Shown: piece after piece, positions 43,827 to 56,144 of the stretch
Position numbering within the stretch: position 1 is the stretch's first letter
Layout: every line of letters starts with the position of its first letter
Source of the DNA: Calcarisporiella thermophila CBS 279.70
Lineage: Eukaryota > Calcarisporiellomycota
Length of the DNA stretch: 64,000 bases
Assembly (NCBI RefSeq): GCF_041956535.1
Contig: NW_027192201.1
Coordinates: 98,060 to 162,059, forward strand
Direction: 5' to 3'
Notes under the pieces: model-generated
Seen by the model: the letters and a program-made list of their open reading frames with translations, nothing else
Database searches by the model: none
What the model was told of the DNA's origin: nothing
Program-made: the position numbers and the translations under genes

Positions 43827-46621
43827 TTACCACAACTGGCACTTCTTTTGAGGGTTCATAGGAGAGCCCGGCGCGCACTAAAAAAAAAAAAGAAAAGAGG
43901 GGGTACCATTAGGAAGGATTCGACTTTTGAGCGGAATGATTCAGGTTTCATACCTTGAATGCGTCAGCAAAGGCCGGAGAGTTCACAACCGCCCCATTGA
44001 CGCGCCAGCGGGGAGGTGAGTGGGGATCTGTTCTCACTTGGTTCACCAAAGAAGCCGGCCGGGTATTTTCGCACCAGACACGAGCATAAGCAACGAAGAA
44101 GAGCTGCTCACGGGTGAACTTTTCCAAACCAGGGATGAGTCGGTTATTGTACTTTTGCATCTGAGGATCGGACTGGAAGCGACGTTGCCAGGAGATAAAA
44201 GCATTATTCAATCCACCATTATCCGCGATGTTCTCGCCCTGTGTTAATTTGCCGTTCACGTTCACGTCCTTGCCATTCTCATCCTTGATGGTGAAGTTGC
44301 CGTATCTGTCCAAAGCGATGGGTGAAATTGAAGTTAGGTACACTCAAATCAAGGACCTTGAAGTATCCAAAAATTCCCCACTTACTCGTCGATGAAACAC
44401 TGGGCGCGCTCCTCGAAAGCTTTGGTCGTGGCGTTCGTCCACCACTCAACCATGGAGCCGTTTGCGGCGAACAGACGCCCACTGTTATCGAATGCGTGTG
44501 AAATTTCTAGTAAAAATGTACATCATACAGGGTGAGCGAACAAATGTTTACTATCATCTTGAAGATAGAATCTCATACCATGTCCAACTACAACGCCCAT
44601 ACCACCAAAGTTCAAGCTATGGTGAAAAGCAAAAGGATCGCGCGGTAATGATTAGATATCAACTTGCAACTATGCTCGCTATAGGGCACTCACTATTCGG
44701 GAAGCTTGGCGTTAAAGAAGGGTGTTTGGAGGATTCCGGCAGGGAAAACTATTTCATTGAAGAGAGGACTATAGTAGGCTAGTTAGGAGAAAGGGGCAAG
44801 AGCGGAATTAGAGTTGGTCAGACGGAAAGGTTAGAGAAGTGAAGGTTGATCTACCGTTGACGGTCTGAGGATTCATCTGCCAGATTGATTTATCGACAGG
44901 TTTCCCGTATTCACTGAAGGCTTTCGCAGCCAGGACTTGGTTCGCACGCAGCACGTTGCCGAAATAGTCATCCGCTGTGGCAGTGACCCCTTCGTAGTAT
45001 TTTGCGATTGAAGCAGGCGACATGATATTCGGGTTTTGGGTTCCGTAGCCGATCTTTTGCACAAGTGCCGCTAGCTTCTCTTGCGCAATGCTGCGGGTTT
45101 GATCGTCGAGCCAGTTGGCATTCGGGAAGGTAACCTCCTTGAGGGTTGTGCGCAGACCTTGGATCATGTCGTCGGCGACTTCCTTAGAATTGCCGGGGAA
45201 AGCCTTAAGCACGAAATACCTTCCAAGAGACTGCCCCAAGTAAGGCGTGATGGCTCTGACACAAGTCTTCCAGCGCGGGGGGAAAACATCTGCGGAAACG
45301 CCCGAGAGTTTTTCCGACAGACGCCGCAGCGGCATCTGGTACTTGATCCCGAGTCCTCCCACGAAATAGTTGATGGAGCGGAAGATCAAATAGGCCTGCA
45401 CTGTAGAGGCGGGAGTCTTGGCGAGAATCTCGTTAGAGAGTTTGTTGTAATAGGTTGGCGAGTCAATGATAACCGTCTCCGGGAGCGTGGCGCCCTCACC
45501 GAGCAAGCCTTGGAGGTATGCTTTCCAGTCTACTGCCGGGGAGAGCTGCGCTAGGTCGGTGAGCTTGGTCGGGTTGTAAGTTTTGATGTTGTCGGCTTTT
45601 TCTTCGCTGTGTGATACAGAGACGGGCAAGTGAGTTTAAGGAGATATAAAAGGCTAATTTGTTGCCATAACAACAATAGAGTTTAGCGAACTTACGCTGT
45701 CAAAGTGATGTTGGCAATTTGCGTCTCAAATTGGACCACTTGCTCCGCCAGCTTGGTCCACGTCTCATTTCCTACCTGAGTGTTTGGCCACAGGGTTGGG
45801 GCCAGCTCGCCGAGGACGAGGGCAAACACATCAGCGACTGCCGTCTTGTAGGCATCGATCGTGGCTTGCTCGCTGTAATACTCCTTGCTGGAAAGTCCAA
45901 GAGTGCTTTCCGTCACCCACAGCACATTCTTGTTGGTATCCTTGGCATCCGCATCGACAAATGTGTAGAATGGCCCGGAAACCTGGGCCCTACCCTGAGA
46001 GCCTATGTTGTGCCGCTCCATCTGGGCAAACACCTTGGCAAGGGTGGCGGCGTCCGCAGCGGGGGCTTGTTGTGGCTGCTCCCCAGTGACGTACTGAGGA
46101 AGTGGCTGCTGTAGAGGGAGATTGTCGGTGACAAGCTTGACCACCTGGAGGGCCGGCTGTGCGTTTTTCGACGCAATGGTTGCATTGTCCATACAGGAGC
46201 GGTAGAAGTCGACGAGGGTCTGGTGGTTGGTCTGGTCGACCTTGTTCTCGTCCTCTGTAACGTTAGGAGCGGCCGCGAATGGGCTCTCCAGAACTGAACG
46301 GAGGAGCTCCAGGTTGCGGTCGTTTAAGATGTCAAAAGTGCCGATATATGGCTTATCGGGGGGGATCTCGTGCGTGGCCAGGAAGTTGCCGCAGGAGTAC
46401 TCGAAGAAATCAGTACAAGGGTCGGCGGTGAAGTTTCCGTCCTTGGTGATGCCGTCCGCTGCGTCCTTGCACTCCTGATCAGCGCACTGCTCCGAGGAAG
46501 GAGCTTGACGCCGGTTCCAGTGGCCGCGGGGGGCTGCTTCCGCACTCCTCAAGAGGAGGCCGGCGGAGGCCACGAGAATGGACGAGATGACGAGAGCCCT
46601 TCGTAAGCTAAAGGCCTTCAT
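43827..46621 (-). CDS. Secreted M13 (neprilysin/endothelin-converting-like) zinc metallopeptidase
   Basis: Exons 46621-45696, 45606-44855, 44778-44694, 44616-44579, 44506-44386, 44305-43954 and 43877-43827 give 774 residues. A signal peptide (1-29) is followed by a basic RR site and the M13 N-terminal domain (DPCTDFFEYSCGNF). Catalytic parts: NAYYSPLFNEIVFPAGILQ, zinc motif HEISH at 600-604, third ligand and support in GENIADNGG (Glu665, Asp669), and the conserved end CAPGSPMNPQKKC...W. All zinc ligands and the terminal Cys pattern are intact. It should cleave small extracellular peptides. Unlike animal neprilysin it is a soluble secreted form, having a cleavable signal and no type II anchor. 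Exon 4 is 38 nt and carries the sequence just before HExxH. Confidence 0.93.
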
Positions 46622-47441
46622 GAGTTGGGCAACTAAGCAAAGATGAACACGGATGAAGAATACGCGAGAAGAGGGAAGACGAGAAGCGAAGACCAGGGGG
46701 AAAACGGAGGGAATCAATCGCGCATTGTCCAATTTTATACTGCGGGTGTGCGAATTGAACACAAAACCTTAAGCTTTGATAGGAGGCGGTTTATTATTCT
46801 CAGGGCGCATGACCATCGAATCCAAACGGGCCCGCTTTGGCTTTTTTTTTTCGCTTCGAATAACCTAAAATCTCTCCTGCACGCCCTCCTCCTCCTCCTG
46901 AGCAAATGAGCCGATGGCAGCTATAAGTGGCAACAAGTGCGCGAGCCTCTTGATCCGTCTGATACTTTTCCCGATTGAGCCGCAGTGCGTCAAACAGAAA
47001 GAACATAGTCCCTGCGGGCTAGACGCAATAAAGCATAAATGAACAAACATTCCATGGACTGAAACACCGGCTGCCAATGTTTCCCTCTTCGCTTGTGCTC
47101 TGCCTGCCTCCACTCACTATCCTGCGGATGGCATAATGCCCACATTGCGTGCTACATCTTCCCATCGTCTCCACGATATTGGCTCGATTCCTCTTTATCG
47201 ATTATACGTGACAGTACCGGGTGCGTGACGGTTGGGCCTTGGAGCCAAGAATTTTCCACGAGGATTTGCTATTCACCCCTATATAAGCAGAGCGAATGAG
47301 TTTATTAAGTAACCTCATAAGCAGTAACAAGGTTTTGGCGGATAATAATTTTCAAGCCACGGCAGTCACAGTGAACACTCACGTGAAATCCTACAAAGTC
47401 GATGAAATGTCGAAGATATATGATAATTGCTCTGCAGCATT
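46622..47441. other. Divergent promoter region with TATA
   Basis: It separates the M13 gene (-) from the DEG15-like gene (+). TATAAAA on the minus strand at 46733-46739 lies 112 bp from the M13 start. The remaining frames are featureless. Confidence 0.45.
46733..46739 (-). promoter_or_regulatory. TATA box of the M13 peptidase gene
   Basis: TATAAAA followed downstream by a GGACAATG-like leader, 112 bp upstream of the ATG. Confidence 0.5.
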
Positions 47442-49754
47442 ATGGTCGTGCCGTGCTATCCCACTAGCGTAACAATCCGCGTGCAAGCGCCAGACCCAGA
47501 GGCTACTCTTACACAGGGCCGCGCGTTTTACGACCATCATAACGGGGTTACTTGCATTTCTTCAAGCGGAATTAGAATAGGGAAATTCGTTTTCACTTGG
47601 TAATTTTAAGAATCGCTGTCGCGCACGAATCACCATTAGCTAATGTTTGCGGTATGTTGTAGCGCTAGCCTTATTACATCATGTTTAGAGGTAAGTCCGT
47701 TTTTCAATGAATAGGATGCGACTTCATTTAGTTCTCAATTCCTCTCTCTTTTAGGTTGAAAGTACAACACACAAAGCTAGACTAAGTGATCAATGTAGAG
47801 TCGAATTCCTCTCCACTCAATGTAGATACTTTATCATGTAATTTCTCCGTGAATTGCGTATTTATTGTCCTGCTTTTTTTCATTTATAATAGCTAATCCT
47901 CAAGAATGGCAGCCACTTTCATTCGTTACCCTCGCTGAACTCAAGCATATTCGTTCCAGTCTTTCGAAGCTTACTCAAAATAATGCATCATTATGGGAGT
48001 TTGGATGGGGAGGTGTTCTGCCGCGTTGCAGCTTAAGTGGACTGCAAGAGTTCTCTATGAATAATATAGGTATTTGCAGTCTTGCATTATTTTCATCCAA
48101 TAGTGTGGACGACTATGGAGAGGCAATGACAGCAAATGTAGGGAAACAGGAGGTAAGTTCAACCATGCTGATCCCGACTGCACTATCTAATTGATTGCAT
48201 TGTAGATTGGCCAAGAGTTAACTATTCTGGCGTCTCCATTTGGTCTTTCTTGTCCTCGGGTACTGGCAGATACGGAGTGGAGAGGTGTGCTTGCAAATAA
48301 GGTGGATTTTGAGGGAGAGCATGGTCTATTTCTTACGGATGTGAGAACCTTTCCGGGGATGGAGGGTGGCGCTGTCTATCTAGAGGAGGATGGTTCATTC
48401 GCGGGCATGTTAATGCTCCCATTACGGTAACCATGGATGGTTTTCTATGTCTTCACTTCAATGATTGAACTTGACGCTTCCTCTTAAGACGAAAAAATTC
48501 AGATCCTGTAGATCTAAGTCTGATTATTCCCGCACAATCCTTGTTCAGCGCCCTTGAACCATATATCCGACCCTATGTAAAGCAATCTTCAGAGAAAAAG
48601 GACCTTAAGCTGCCGAGGATATTGCAGGAAGCAGCTTCAGCCGTCGTTCGAATCGAGGTGGCTGATACTTGGGGATCAGGATTATTGGTATCGTCGCATG
48701 GCTGTATGTGTAACCGCTATCTGACTTGAGCATTGTTTATCTCATATGTTGCAACTTACTGCTTAGATATCCTCACCAATGCACATGTCGTCTCGCCCAT
48801 CCTTGAAGAGGAAAAGGCCTGTTTTTGGCCTAAGCGGAAAAAACATAGGCTCTTCAGAATTGGAGTCTGTGACTATGGGCGAACCACGGTATGACAGAAT
48901 ATGGCTATCCCACGATAGCTTGGGATCAAACTTAAACCATATTGCCATTGTAGTGGTATCACGATATTGAGCTAGTATTTGTTTCGCGGTCACAGTGGGA
49001 TGTGGCCATCTTGCATGTCCCAGAGCTAAGCGGAAGATACCATCTGGAGCTACCGCTGAGAAGGTAGGCTTTTTCCGAGTGGAATGACGAAGCACAAATG
49101 CAGCAATGATATTTCTTCCCTTTAGTCCTCTCCCCAAAAAGGGCGATAGTGTTTTTGCTATTGGCCACGGACTCTTTGGCCCCGCAACAGGAATGTCCCC
49201 GACTATCACTCGAGGCATTCTTGCCAACGTGGTAAAACATCAGGGAGATCCCGTTTTACTTGTGACGAATTGTAAAGTTCACCGTGGCTGTAGTGGTGGT
49301 CCCTTACTAGACGAAAAAGGGAGAATAGTTGGGCTTATTACAAGTAAGACTTATTAGCTTATTCTTTTTTTTTATTCTATTATATTTTTTCCACGGTGAT
49401 TATGAACCATAATTTCAACCATGTTTATCAGGTAATGCCCGGACGTCAGGAGGAGCGACTATTATAGAAATAAACTTTGCAATTCCCGCCGGAGTTCTCG
49501 GGGCGGTACGTGATTTCTTGGAACATAAAGGCAGGTTCTCCATTTATTCGAGTTTAAATTGGCATGATTTTGAGGAATATCCTATCGTTTAGACTCGAAG
49601 CCACTTGAGGACCTAGCTACAGTCAACCGCGAACTAATGGATATTTGGCTCCTGCGGCCAGAGCCCAAAGGTAAAAAGATTTTCCCGTCTCCTTACCTCC
49701 TCTTTTCACCGACGCTTTTTTCTTGTGCTTGTAGATATACCGGCTAAATTGTGA
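47442..49754 (+). CDS. Peroxisomal leader-processing serine protease (TYSND1/DEG15-like) with PTS1
   Basis: Twelve exons (47442-47599, 47663-47690, 47755-47821, 47893-48152, 48206-48426, 48489-48703, 48767-48888, 48954-49063, 49126-49343, 49432-49530, 49593-49670, 49735-49754) give 531 residues. The trypsin-like C-terminal half has the triad His323 (LTNAHVV), Asp373 (WDVAILHV) and Ser450 (GCSGGPLL). The N-terminal half is a degenerate protease-like domain, as in animal TYSND1 and plant DEG15, which clip PTS2 presequences and PTS1 oxidation enzymes in peroxisomes. The protein ends AKL, a canonical PTS1, coded by a 20-nt last exon. Intron 10 seems to be GC-AG (AAAG|GCAGGT). Exon 2 is 28 nt. Confidence 0.88.
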
Positions 49755-50335
49755 TTTAGAACTGTAATTTTAAATGATAAAATAAATATTTATCTGGTTA
49801 GGCGACTAAAATGTTGAGTTAAAATGTCTGCCGTCCGCATTTTACTATGATCGCGATAATTTGCATTCTAACTTTCTCACCCATCTGACAAAATTTTGTT
49901 TTCTCTCAACTTAACATGCTGGGCCTGCGTCGATTGATGTAGACAGGAGCCAAGAGATATGGCAGCGATACACTTGATATTCAACCCAATGTGACTCTAT
50001 CGTTCTCGGTAATATCCGTGGGCATTATGTCGCTCCCAAGAAAAAGGCGTCTCATTAGCATTTGCATGGGTCTCAGTTGTGTATTAGGTGCATTCATGAA
50101 AGTGGTTATTAAAATTTTAATTGAAAGGCGCGGTAATCAATACTGAAAGGAAAAGAGCACAGCACCAAAGAGCAAAGAAGAAGAGAAACCAAGCAAAGGA
50201 AAAGAAAATTAACAGGCATGAAGAGAAAAAGTCTAAAAAACTTCAGATAAAATTGATTTCGGATTAACATCGATGAGAAGGTATATAGAAACACAGAAAA
50301 ACAAACTAAAAACAAGAGGCATTACCATATATTCA
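49755..50335. other. Convergent 3' spacer
   Basis: AT-rich 3' flanks of two converging genes. No gene or repeat is recognised. Confidence 0.45.
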
Positions 50336-53300
50336 TTAAAGTCGACTACAGAATCCTGCCGGGAACCATCCACATTCTCCTGCACGAGTCCCATTCACCC
50401 GCATTCCATACCACCATGCACTCTCGTCCGAGCTCTTGTCCCCGCCGGCACCCGTGGTATCCTCATGCACATGAATCACATCCATAATGGCCCCAACCTC
50501 CAAGTCCAGCTCTGTATCTCCTGTGCGATCATAGGGGAAGTTAGCACGGCATCTGAAGAGGGCACCTGGAACCATCCGCTCCCATTCGTTATCACCATTC
50601 CCAGCGCCGTTTGTCAAAACAGAGGGCGTGGGGGTAGGTGCGAGGGTGGATGATGTCTGGCTACTGGTGCGTCGTAGAGAAGGGTAGTTCCTCTCCCCAA
50701 GCTCCCCGTTGAGCCCAAATCCGGACGAATCGCTCAAACTTGTGGCCACGCTACTTGCCGTGTTCTGCCGCCGCAGCACTCTCTCGCCTCCCAGGCTCCA
50801 ATCTGCTGCATTGACCATCGGACTTGAGCTACGCCACTCATAAAGACTACTAATCCCGCTTCCGCTCACGCTTCCTCGCCGCTGCAGCACCGAGATTCCG
50901 GCCAGATACTCATCAACCTCATATATTTTCTCCCCATATTCGCGAGCAATGTCGGCAAATTCTATGGTCTCCTCTAGTCCTCGGAGCGGCATTAGCATGT
51001 CGGCGTTCCCGAGGCGTGATTCCAAGCGCGACGCCATATCCTTGTAGAATTTGGACTGGATGCGGGCAATTTCTCCTACCACCGCGTCATAGTACTCGGT
51101 TGTCAGTGCCAAAAATCTCGGTAATTCTTCAAGCAATTGGGCATGGATGCTCAAATAGGCATCTGCGGATTCTTTCAAATTTCGGTCCACCTTCTCGCCT
51201 TTTGCTCTGATCGCCTGCACTCTATCATAGTCCAACAGCTTCTTTTCCCGCTTTCGCATCACCTGGATAGGGGATTTGTATAGGTTAAGCAAAGCGTCGA
51301 GTGTCGGGAAGATGATCGTTTTAATGGCAGTATCAAGGTCACGACCACTGCCAGTAGTAATCCCCGTGACGCAGCGCCGGTACTCGCGTACTCTCTCGAC
51401 ACTCTTCGCATGTTGCTCGGAATTGTTTTTCCCGGGCTCAAGTATATAGAAATCTTCAAGCACCATAGAGTATTGCTCTGCAACCTCTAAGTATTCTGGT
51501 GGATATTCATCGAGATGAATTAAACAAGAGCCAACTCAAAGCAGTCAACAAAAGTACTCACCCTTTACAAAGCGAAGCCATGTTTGCAAATCACGGGCTA
51601 GCTGTCTAATCTGGTTCTGCTGATACTCGAATTTTTCCACCAGCGCGTTATAGAATGCATCCACGGTCACCTCCTGCAGACCGACAGTGTACCTGAACTG
51701 CTGGGCTCGGCGGGTGATGGTTTTATTTATGCCATGTCTATTTTTTTTTTAAAAAAAATTAGGAGAACATTGGATCCGGAGTGGATTAACAGATCAAGTT
51801 AACTTACACAATATCTGCGTCCGTTTTTCGTCTACTTCCCACAATTCTCTCAACAATATCCTTGCGCTTTTTGATTTCGTTGATCCGATCGGCCACATTT
51901 TGAATCTCTTTGGTTGCAAGGTTTAGGTTGTCATAGTCAGAATGTGTTGGGGGGGTGAGTTTAACGATTTGCTATGATAGAGAAATGACTATGTAAAAAT
52001 TTTGAAATTCATTGAAATTGTCAACAAAAGCACAGACCATTAGTAGCAATGGGTATTTGAGAACTCGTTGTACTGGCTTGATCAACAAGCTCGATAAATC
52101 CCAACTTGTGGTCCTGCCGGCCATTTGTTCTTTACACGCCTATAAAGGAGACAGAACATTGGACATTAGTTTGGGGGGCAGCTAATTAATTGATTTTGGA
52201 GTACTTGAAAGAAAGTGGCGACACTAGGATCCTTTTCGACCTCTTGGAGTCTTAAGATGGCTGTCTCGTGATGCTTACAATACTCGCAATAGACTTCTTC
52301 TATCTGTGACATCTTTATAGTTATAGCTATAGTTAAGCATATTTGTTCATGGAGAAGAAAGAAACAGCATTAATTACTGAATTTAAAAATGCCTCCCCAA
52401 TCCATGTCCGCTCCTCATCCATTCCTAGATCTGGCAGACTATCGCTATCGTTTCCAGATGCACCTGTCTCTGATCCTGTGTGCATTGGCGAAAGCAGAGG
52501 CGGTGATCTCCCGTTGTAGCCAGTTGCTGCCCGCAGAAGTTCCAAAAAATTGGATGCTTGCCGAACAATTTCAGAGAGGTTTGAAAATATTTTTTTAATA
52601 TCTCGGTTCGAGAGCACTCGTTGCTCGGCGGCTTGGTCATAGTATAGCTGTTTGAAAAAATTAATAAGAGTCCATAGGATAGCTACGGTTACTACGGTGC
52701 CTACCTCTTTCAGAATCACCATGTCGTTCAAAAATGCGGCTTCAGTATCCACCAACTCCATAATTACATTCTGCCTTTTTCTTTTTCTTTTCCGGTCAAA
52801 TTCCCCGGGAACTTCCGTCACCGGAAGAGATATCTGAAAGCCTTCAGCCGCTGCACCATTAGTAGTTGTAGGCTCAATGACAACCGCCTCATCTTCTGCC
52901 AACTTTCCAAGCGAGCTTAACGACGCAGAACTTGGTGTTCGTCTCCCAAATAGGAGAGGACTTAGACGGAAAGGGCGGTCGGGTGTCCTTCTAATTAGTG
53001 TTGGTTCATCAGAAGTTGACGTACGAGTCGAAGAGGAGAGAGGGGTTGCGTCTGATTGCGATGCAGTCGGCAGGGAATCCTTCGGTAATGGCTCAGTAGG
53101 CGCTACTGCATGATTGGATATTGGCTCTTGCGGAGTTTGGTTTGCCAGTTCAGGGGCCGTTGGTTGCGACGAAGAGGTAGTGGGAGTGGAGGGGGCGGAA
53201 ACATTTAACACGCTGGGAGGTTTGCTGAGAGAACTTGGACGTGGCGGGGGTGGTTTTTTACGTAACGTGCCATTGATTGAGGGAGGATTTGGTTTCTCTA

Positions 53301-54105
53301 CAACTGGTGGCACTGGGTCGTGCTGAAGAGCAGAAGAATCACTAAGCGTTGAATAGACAGATGTGGGTCTGCTCAACGGGGTATGAGGAGTGCTATTTTG
53401 CATAACTGCATCCTGGGTCAGTGCATTGGCAATAGCAGACTTCCGTGCTGCAAATTCCTTAGCTGCCATTCGAATTTCCTCCTTCACCTCCTCAATTCGG
53501 GCGTGCGGTGATGTCGATCGTACAATTTCCGAGGTTGGTGAGGGAGGTATTGTGGTATTGTCTGAGTTCTGATTTACATTGACGGAATGTGAGGATGATT
53601 GTGTCGAGGTGGAGGTCGACGGAGGAGAGTGAGATTTGGTTGACTGCTGGGCTCCAGCCGTAGTGGGGGGTATCAAAGAATGTGGTGATGAAGCATTTGT
53701 TTTCATAACTGGAGGGATGTTGATCTTGGATAATCGCTTCGATTCCAGATGGGATCCGTTGGCGGACACGCGCGATGCGTTTGAAAACACGACACTCGAT
53801 CGAGGATTCGATGCATGAATAGAGGATTTATTTTCTGCTGATTCAAGTGAAAGCGCACTGGTGATAGCTGCGCGACGCGCGGCAAATTCCTTCGAAACGA
53901 GGCGCATCTCTTCTTTAATTTCCTGGCTATGAACTCTTGGCGTGGTCGATCGCACGATGTCCTGGGAAGTCGAGGCAGAAGGAACGGCAGGATGTGCGGC
54001 TTGACTACTGGCTGACTGAATGGGATAGCGAGAAGAGATGCCAGCAGATCTGCCCCTGTAAGAGGAAGTATTCGAGGGGGGTGTTACTGAAGTCGACGGA
54101 ATCAT
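50336..54105 (-). CDS. DH-BAR-SH3 RhoGEF (Tuba/DNMBP-like)
   Basis: Exons 54105-52705, 52647-52378, 52312-52205, 52139-52038, 51971-51808, 51737-51562 and 51495-50336 give 1126 residues. A disordered Ser/Pro/Thr-rich N-terminus (1-440) contains two copies of a 39-residue motif. The DH domain follows (about 443-685: RQNVIMELVDTEAAFLNDM, LLIKPVQRVLKYPLLLMQIV), then a BAR-type helical region (about 690-930), a Ser-rich linker and a C-terminal SH3 (about 1057-1126: ELDLEVGAIMDVI, WWYGMRVNG, GWFPAGFC). With DH-BAR order and no PH it resembles Tuba, where BAR replaces PH. It should activate a Rho GTPase, likely Cdc42, at curved membranes or septa. Introns 57-70 nt. Confidence 0.9.
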
Positions 54106-54471
54106 GTCTTGTGTTCTACTTGGACATCGATTATTCTAATACTCAAGTGAAGCGAAAATAAGGGACATCTTAAAGACAAGACTGATATATAAAAGAATGG
54201 AGATAGAAAAAGACAATGATGACACAAACTATTAACGCGATTAGATGCGAAAATGGAATAGAAGCGTGAAGAAGTAAAAAAAATTTTTTTCAGGATAGCT
54301 TTTTTACTTGGCTCTCGTCTTTATCGCTTTTTTAGTCCCTTAATACCTATTCCAGTATCATAAAGTAAAATTAAGTAGATGTTGAGGGCAGCTCTATTCC
54401 GGTTTTTAAGGATATAGAGCCTGGCTGTCAGAAAAAGATTGAACAACAAAAAAACGAGCGGATCGGAAGAG
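54106..54471. other. Divergent promoter region
   Basis: 366 bp between the RhoGEF (-) and Arl1 (+), AT-rich with T runs near 54280-54305. No gene. Confidence 0.45.
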
Positions 54472-55365
54472 ATGGGTAGATTAACAGCTTTTACTTTCAT
54501 CTTAATCCAGGCAAAACGTCTCACGAATTCTTTTTCGTGTTCCTTCATCTCTCCTTAGGTCAACTATTTAGTCGTGTCTTGGGCAAATTGTGGGGAGATA
54601 AAGAAGTTCGCATTCTTATTCTAGGTCTAGACGGCGCTGGAAAGACAACCATCCTCTATCGCCTACAGATTGGAGAAGTTGTGACCACAATACCAAGTAA
54701 TTTTTGATTCTACTAATTGATCGTCTAGCACTAGCTAGAGAATTTCACCCATTGATTATTATGAAACATTTTAAATTAACCTATCTTTTATTTCCATTAG
54801 CGATCGGATTTAATGTAGAGACTGTGACTTACAAGAATATTAAATTCCAAGGTGATTCCTTACTATTTTTTTTTCCCTATAAGTTAAATAAAAACTTAGC
54901 CTGACATTCTTCTAATCCATTCTTTTTATCTCTCTTTCATTTAGTATGGGATTTGGGTGGTCAAACGAGCATACGGCCTTACTGGCGTTGTTATTACGCC
55001 AACACGGATGCTATAATTTATGTTGTGGACAGTTGCGATCAGGATAGAATGAGCACATCACGCGAGGAACTAATGCAGATGCTTGAAGAAGATGAACTGC
55101 GAGATGCTGCACTGCTTGTTTTCGCAAACAAACAAGATATGCCCGGCGCACTATCGGCAGCCCAAGTTAGCGAAGCGCTGTCATTATCGTCCCTAAAAAA
55201 TCGACAGTGGAGTATCTACAAGACATCAGCTCTGAAGGGCGAAGGTCTAACAGAGGGTTTAGATTGGTAAGCAAACTACGCGGATAACGATGATGTGATC
55301 GCTCCTTAACTCTACATTGGATAATGCTTAGGCTTGTGAATACAATTCAAGGAAATAAACAATGA
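54472..55365 (+). CDS. ARL1: Arl1 small GTPase
   Basis: Exons 54472-54475 (4 coding nt, ATGG), 54559-54696, 54801-54851, 54945-55266 and 55332-55365 give 182 residues. The first exon joins to give M-G-Q-L-F-S-R, placing Gly2 for N-myristoylation as in all Arf/Arl1 proteins. G boxes: [39 protein letters not shown], and a final [21 protein letters not shown]. Arl1 recruits GRIP golgins at the trans-Golgi. The Arl1 assignment over Arf rests on [27 protein letters not shown] in outline. All splice sites GT-AG. Confidence 0.95.
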
Positions 55366-56144
55366 TGGGAATAGAAACTATTTGGAGAGGAATAAAATAA
55401 AGATGTTTTATCATTATTCTCTTTATGATTAACTTTTTGTATGCCTTTCGCACTGCCTCTTTCTTAACCTTTTTTTATTTTTTTATAATTTCATTAAATA
55501 TACACTATTAAAATAAACAGTAAAAGGGAAAAAAAAAACGATTAATCACAGTAATAATAACAGTAATTTAAAAAAATTATCTCAGAAATCATTATTGCTT
55601 AATTAAGTGTTAGGTTAAATGAAATTGATCGTTACTGAAATCAAAAAATCAAAAATAATATTCTCCAAAACTTTCTTCTTCGATACCATCTGTTTTACTG
55701 TTTTTTCTTAAATCCCACTTCCGTTCCATCCTTTTAATGTGAACAGTTTCTCTTCGTTTCTGTTCCTAGATTTTTGGCTCCATTCCTTTCCTTATTTTGA
55801 CCTAAACCCAAAACTTCAAATCGTTTGATTTGAATGTCTCGGTTTTATTTTATTATACCATAATATACTATTGAACTAATCTTTTTAATCTAATTATTTT
55901 CATTTCACATCTTTAATCGTGTAGATTAATCTCCTTCCATAATATCCCATGAAACTTTCGCCTCACTAATCTTCTTCCTCTCCGTAATCTCTTTTCCCTT
56001 CATTTCCTTGTATTCAGCGCAATCCTTTATTTTTCTTGTAGTATCGCATATCATATCCTTGATAACCTCTGTTCCGTTACCTCACCACACGACAGATTTC
56101 CTTGAAATTCCTTTTTACATGCATGATTTCATTCCCTACATAGC
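55366..56144. other. AT-rich spacer between Arl1 and kinesin
   Basis: Very AT-rich, with A9 and T runs. It contains a CT-rich leader toward 56145. No gene is supported. Confidence 0.45.
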
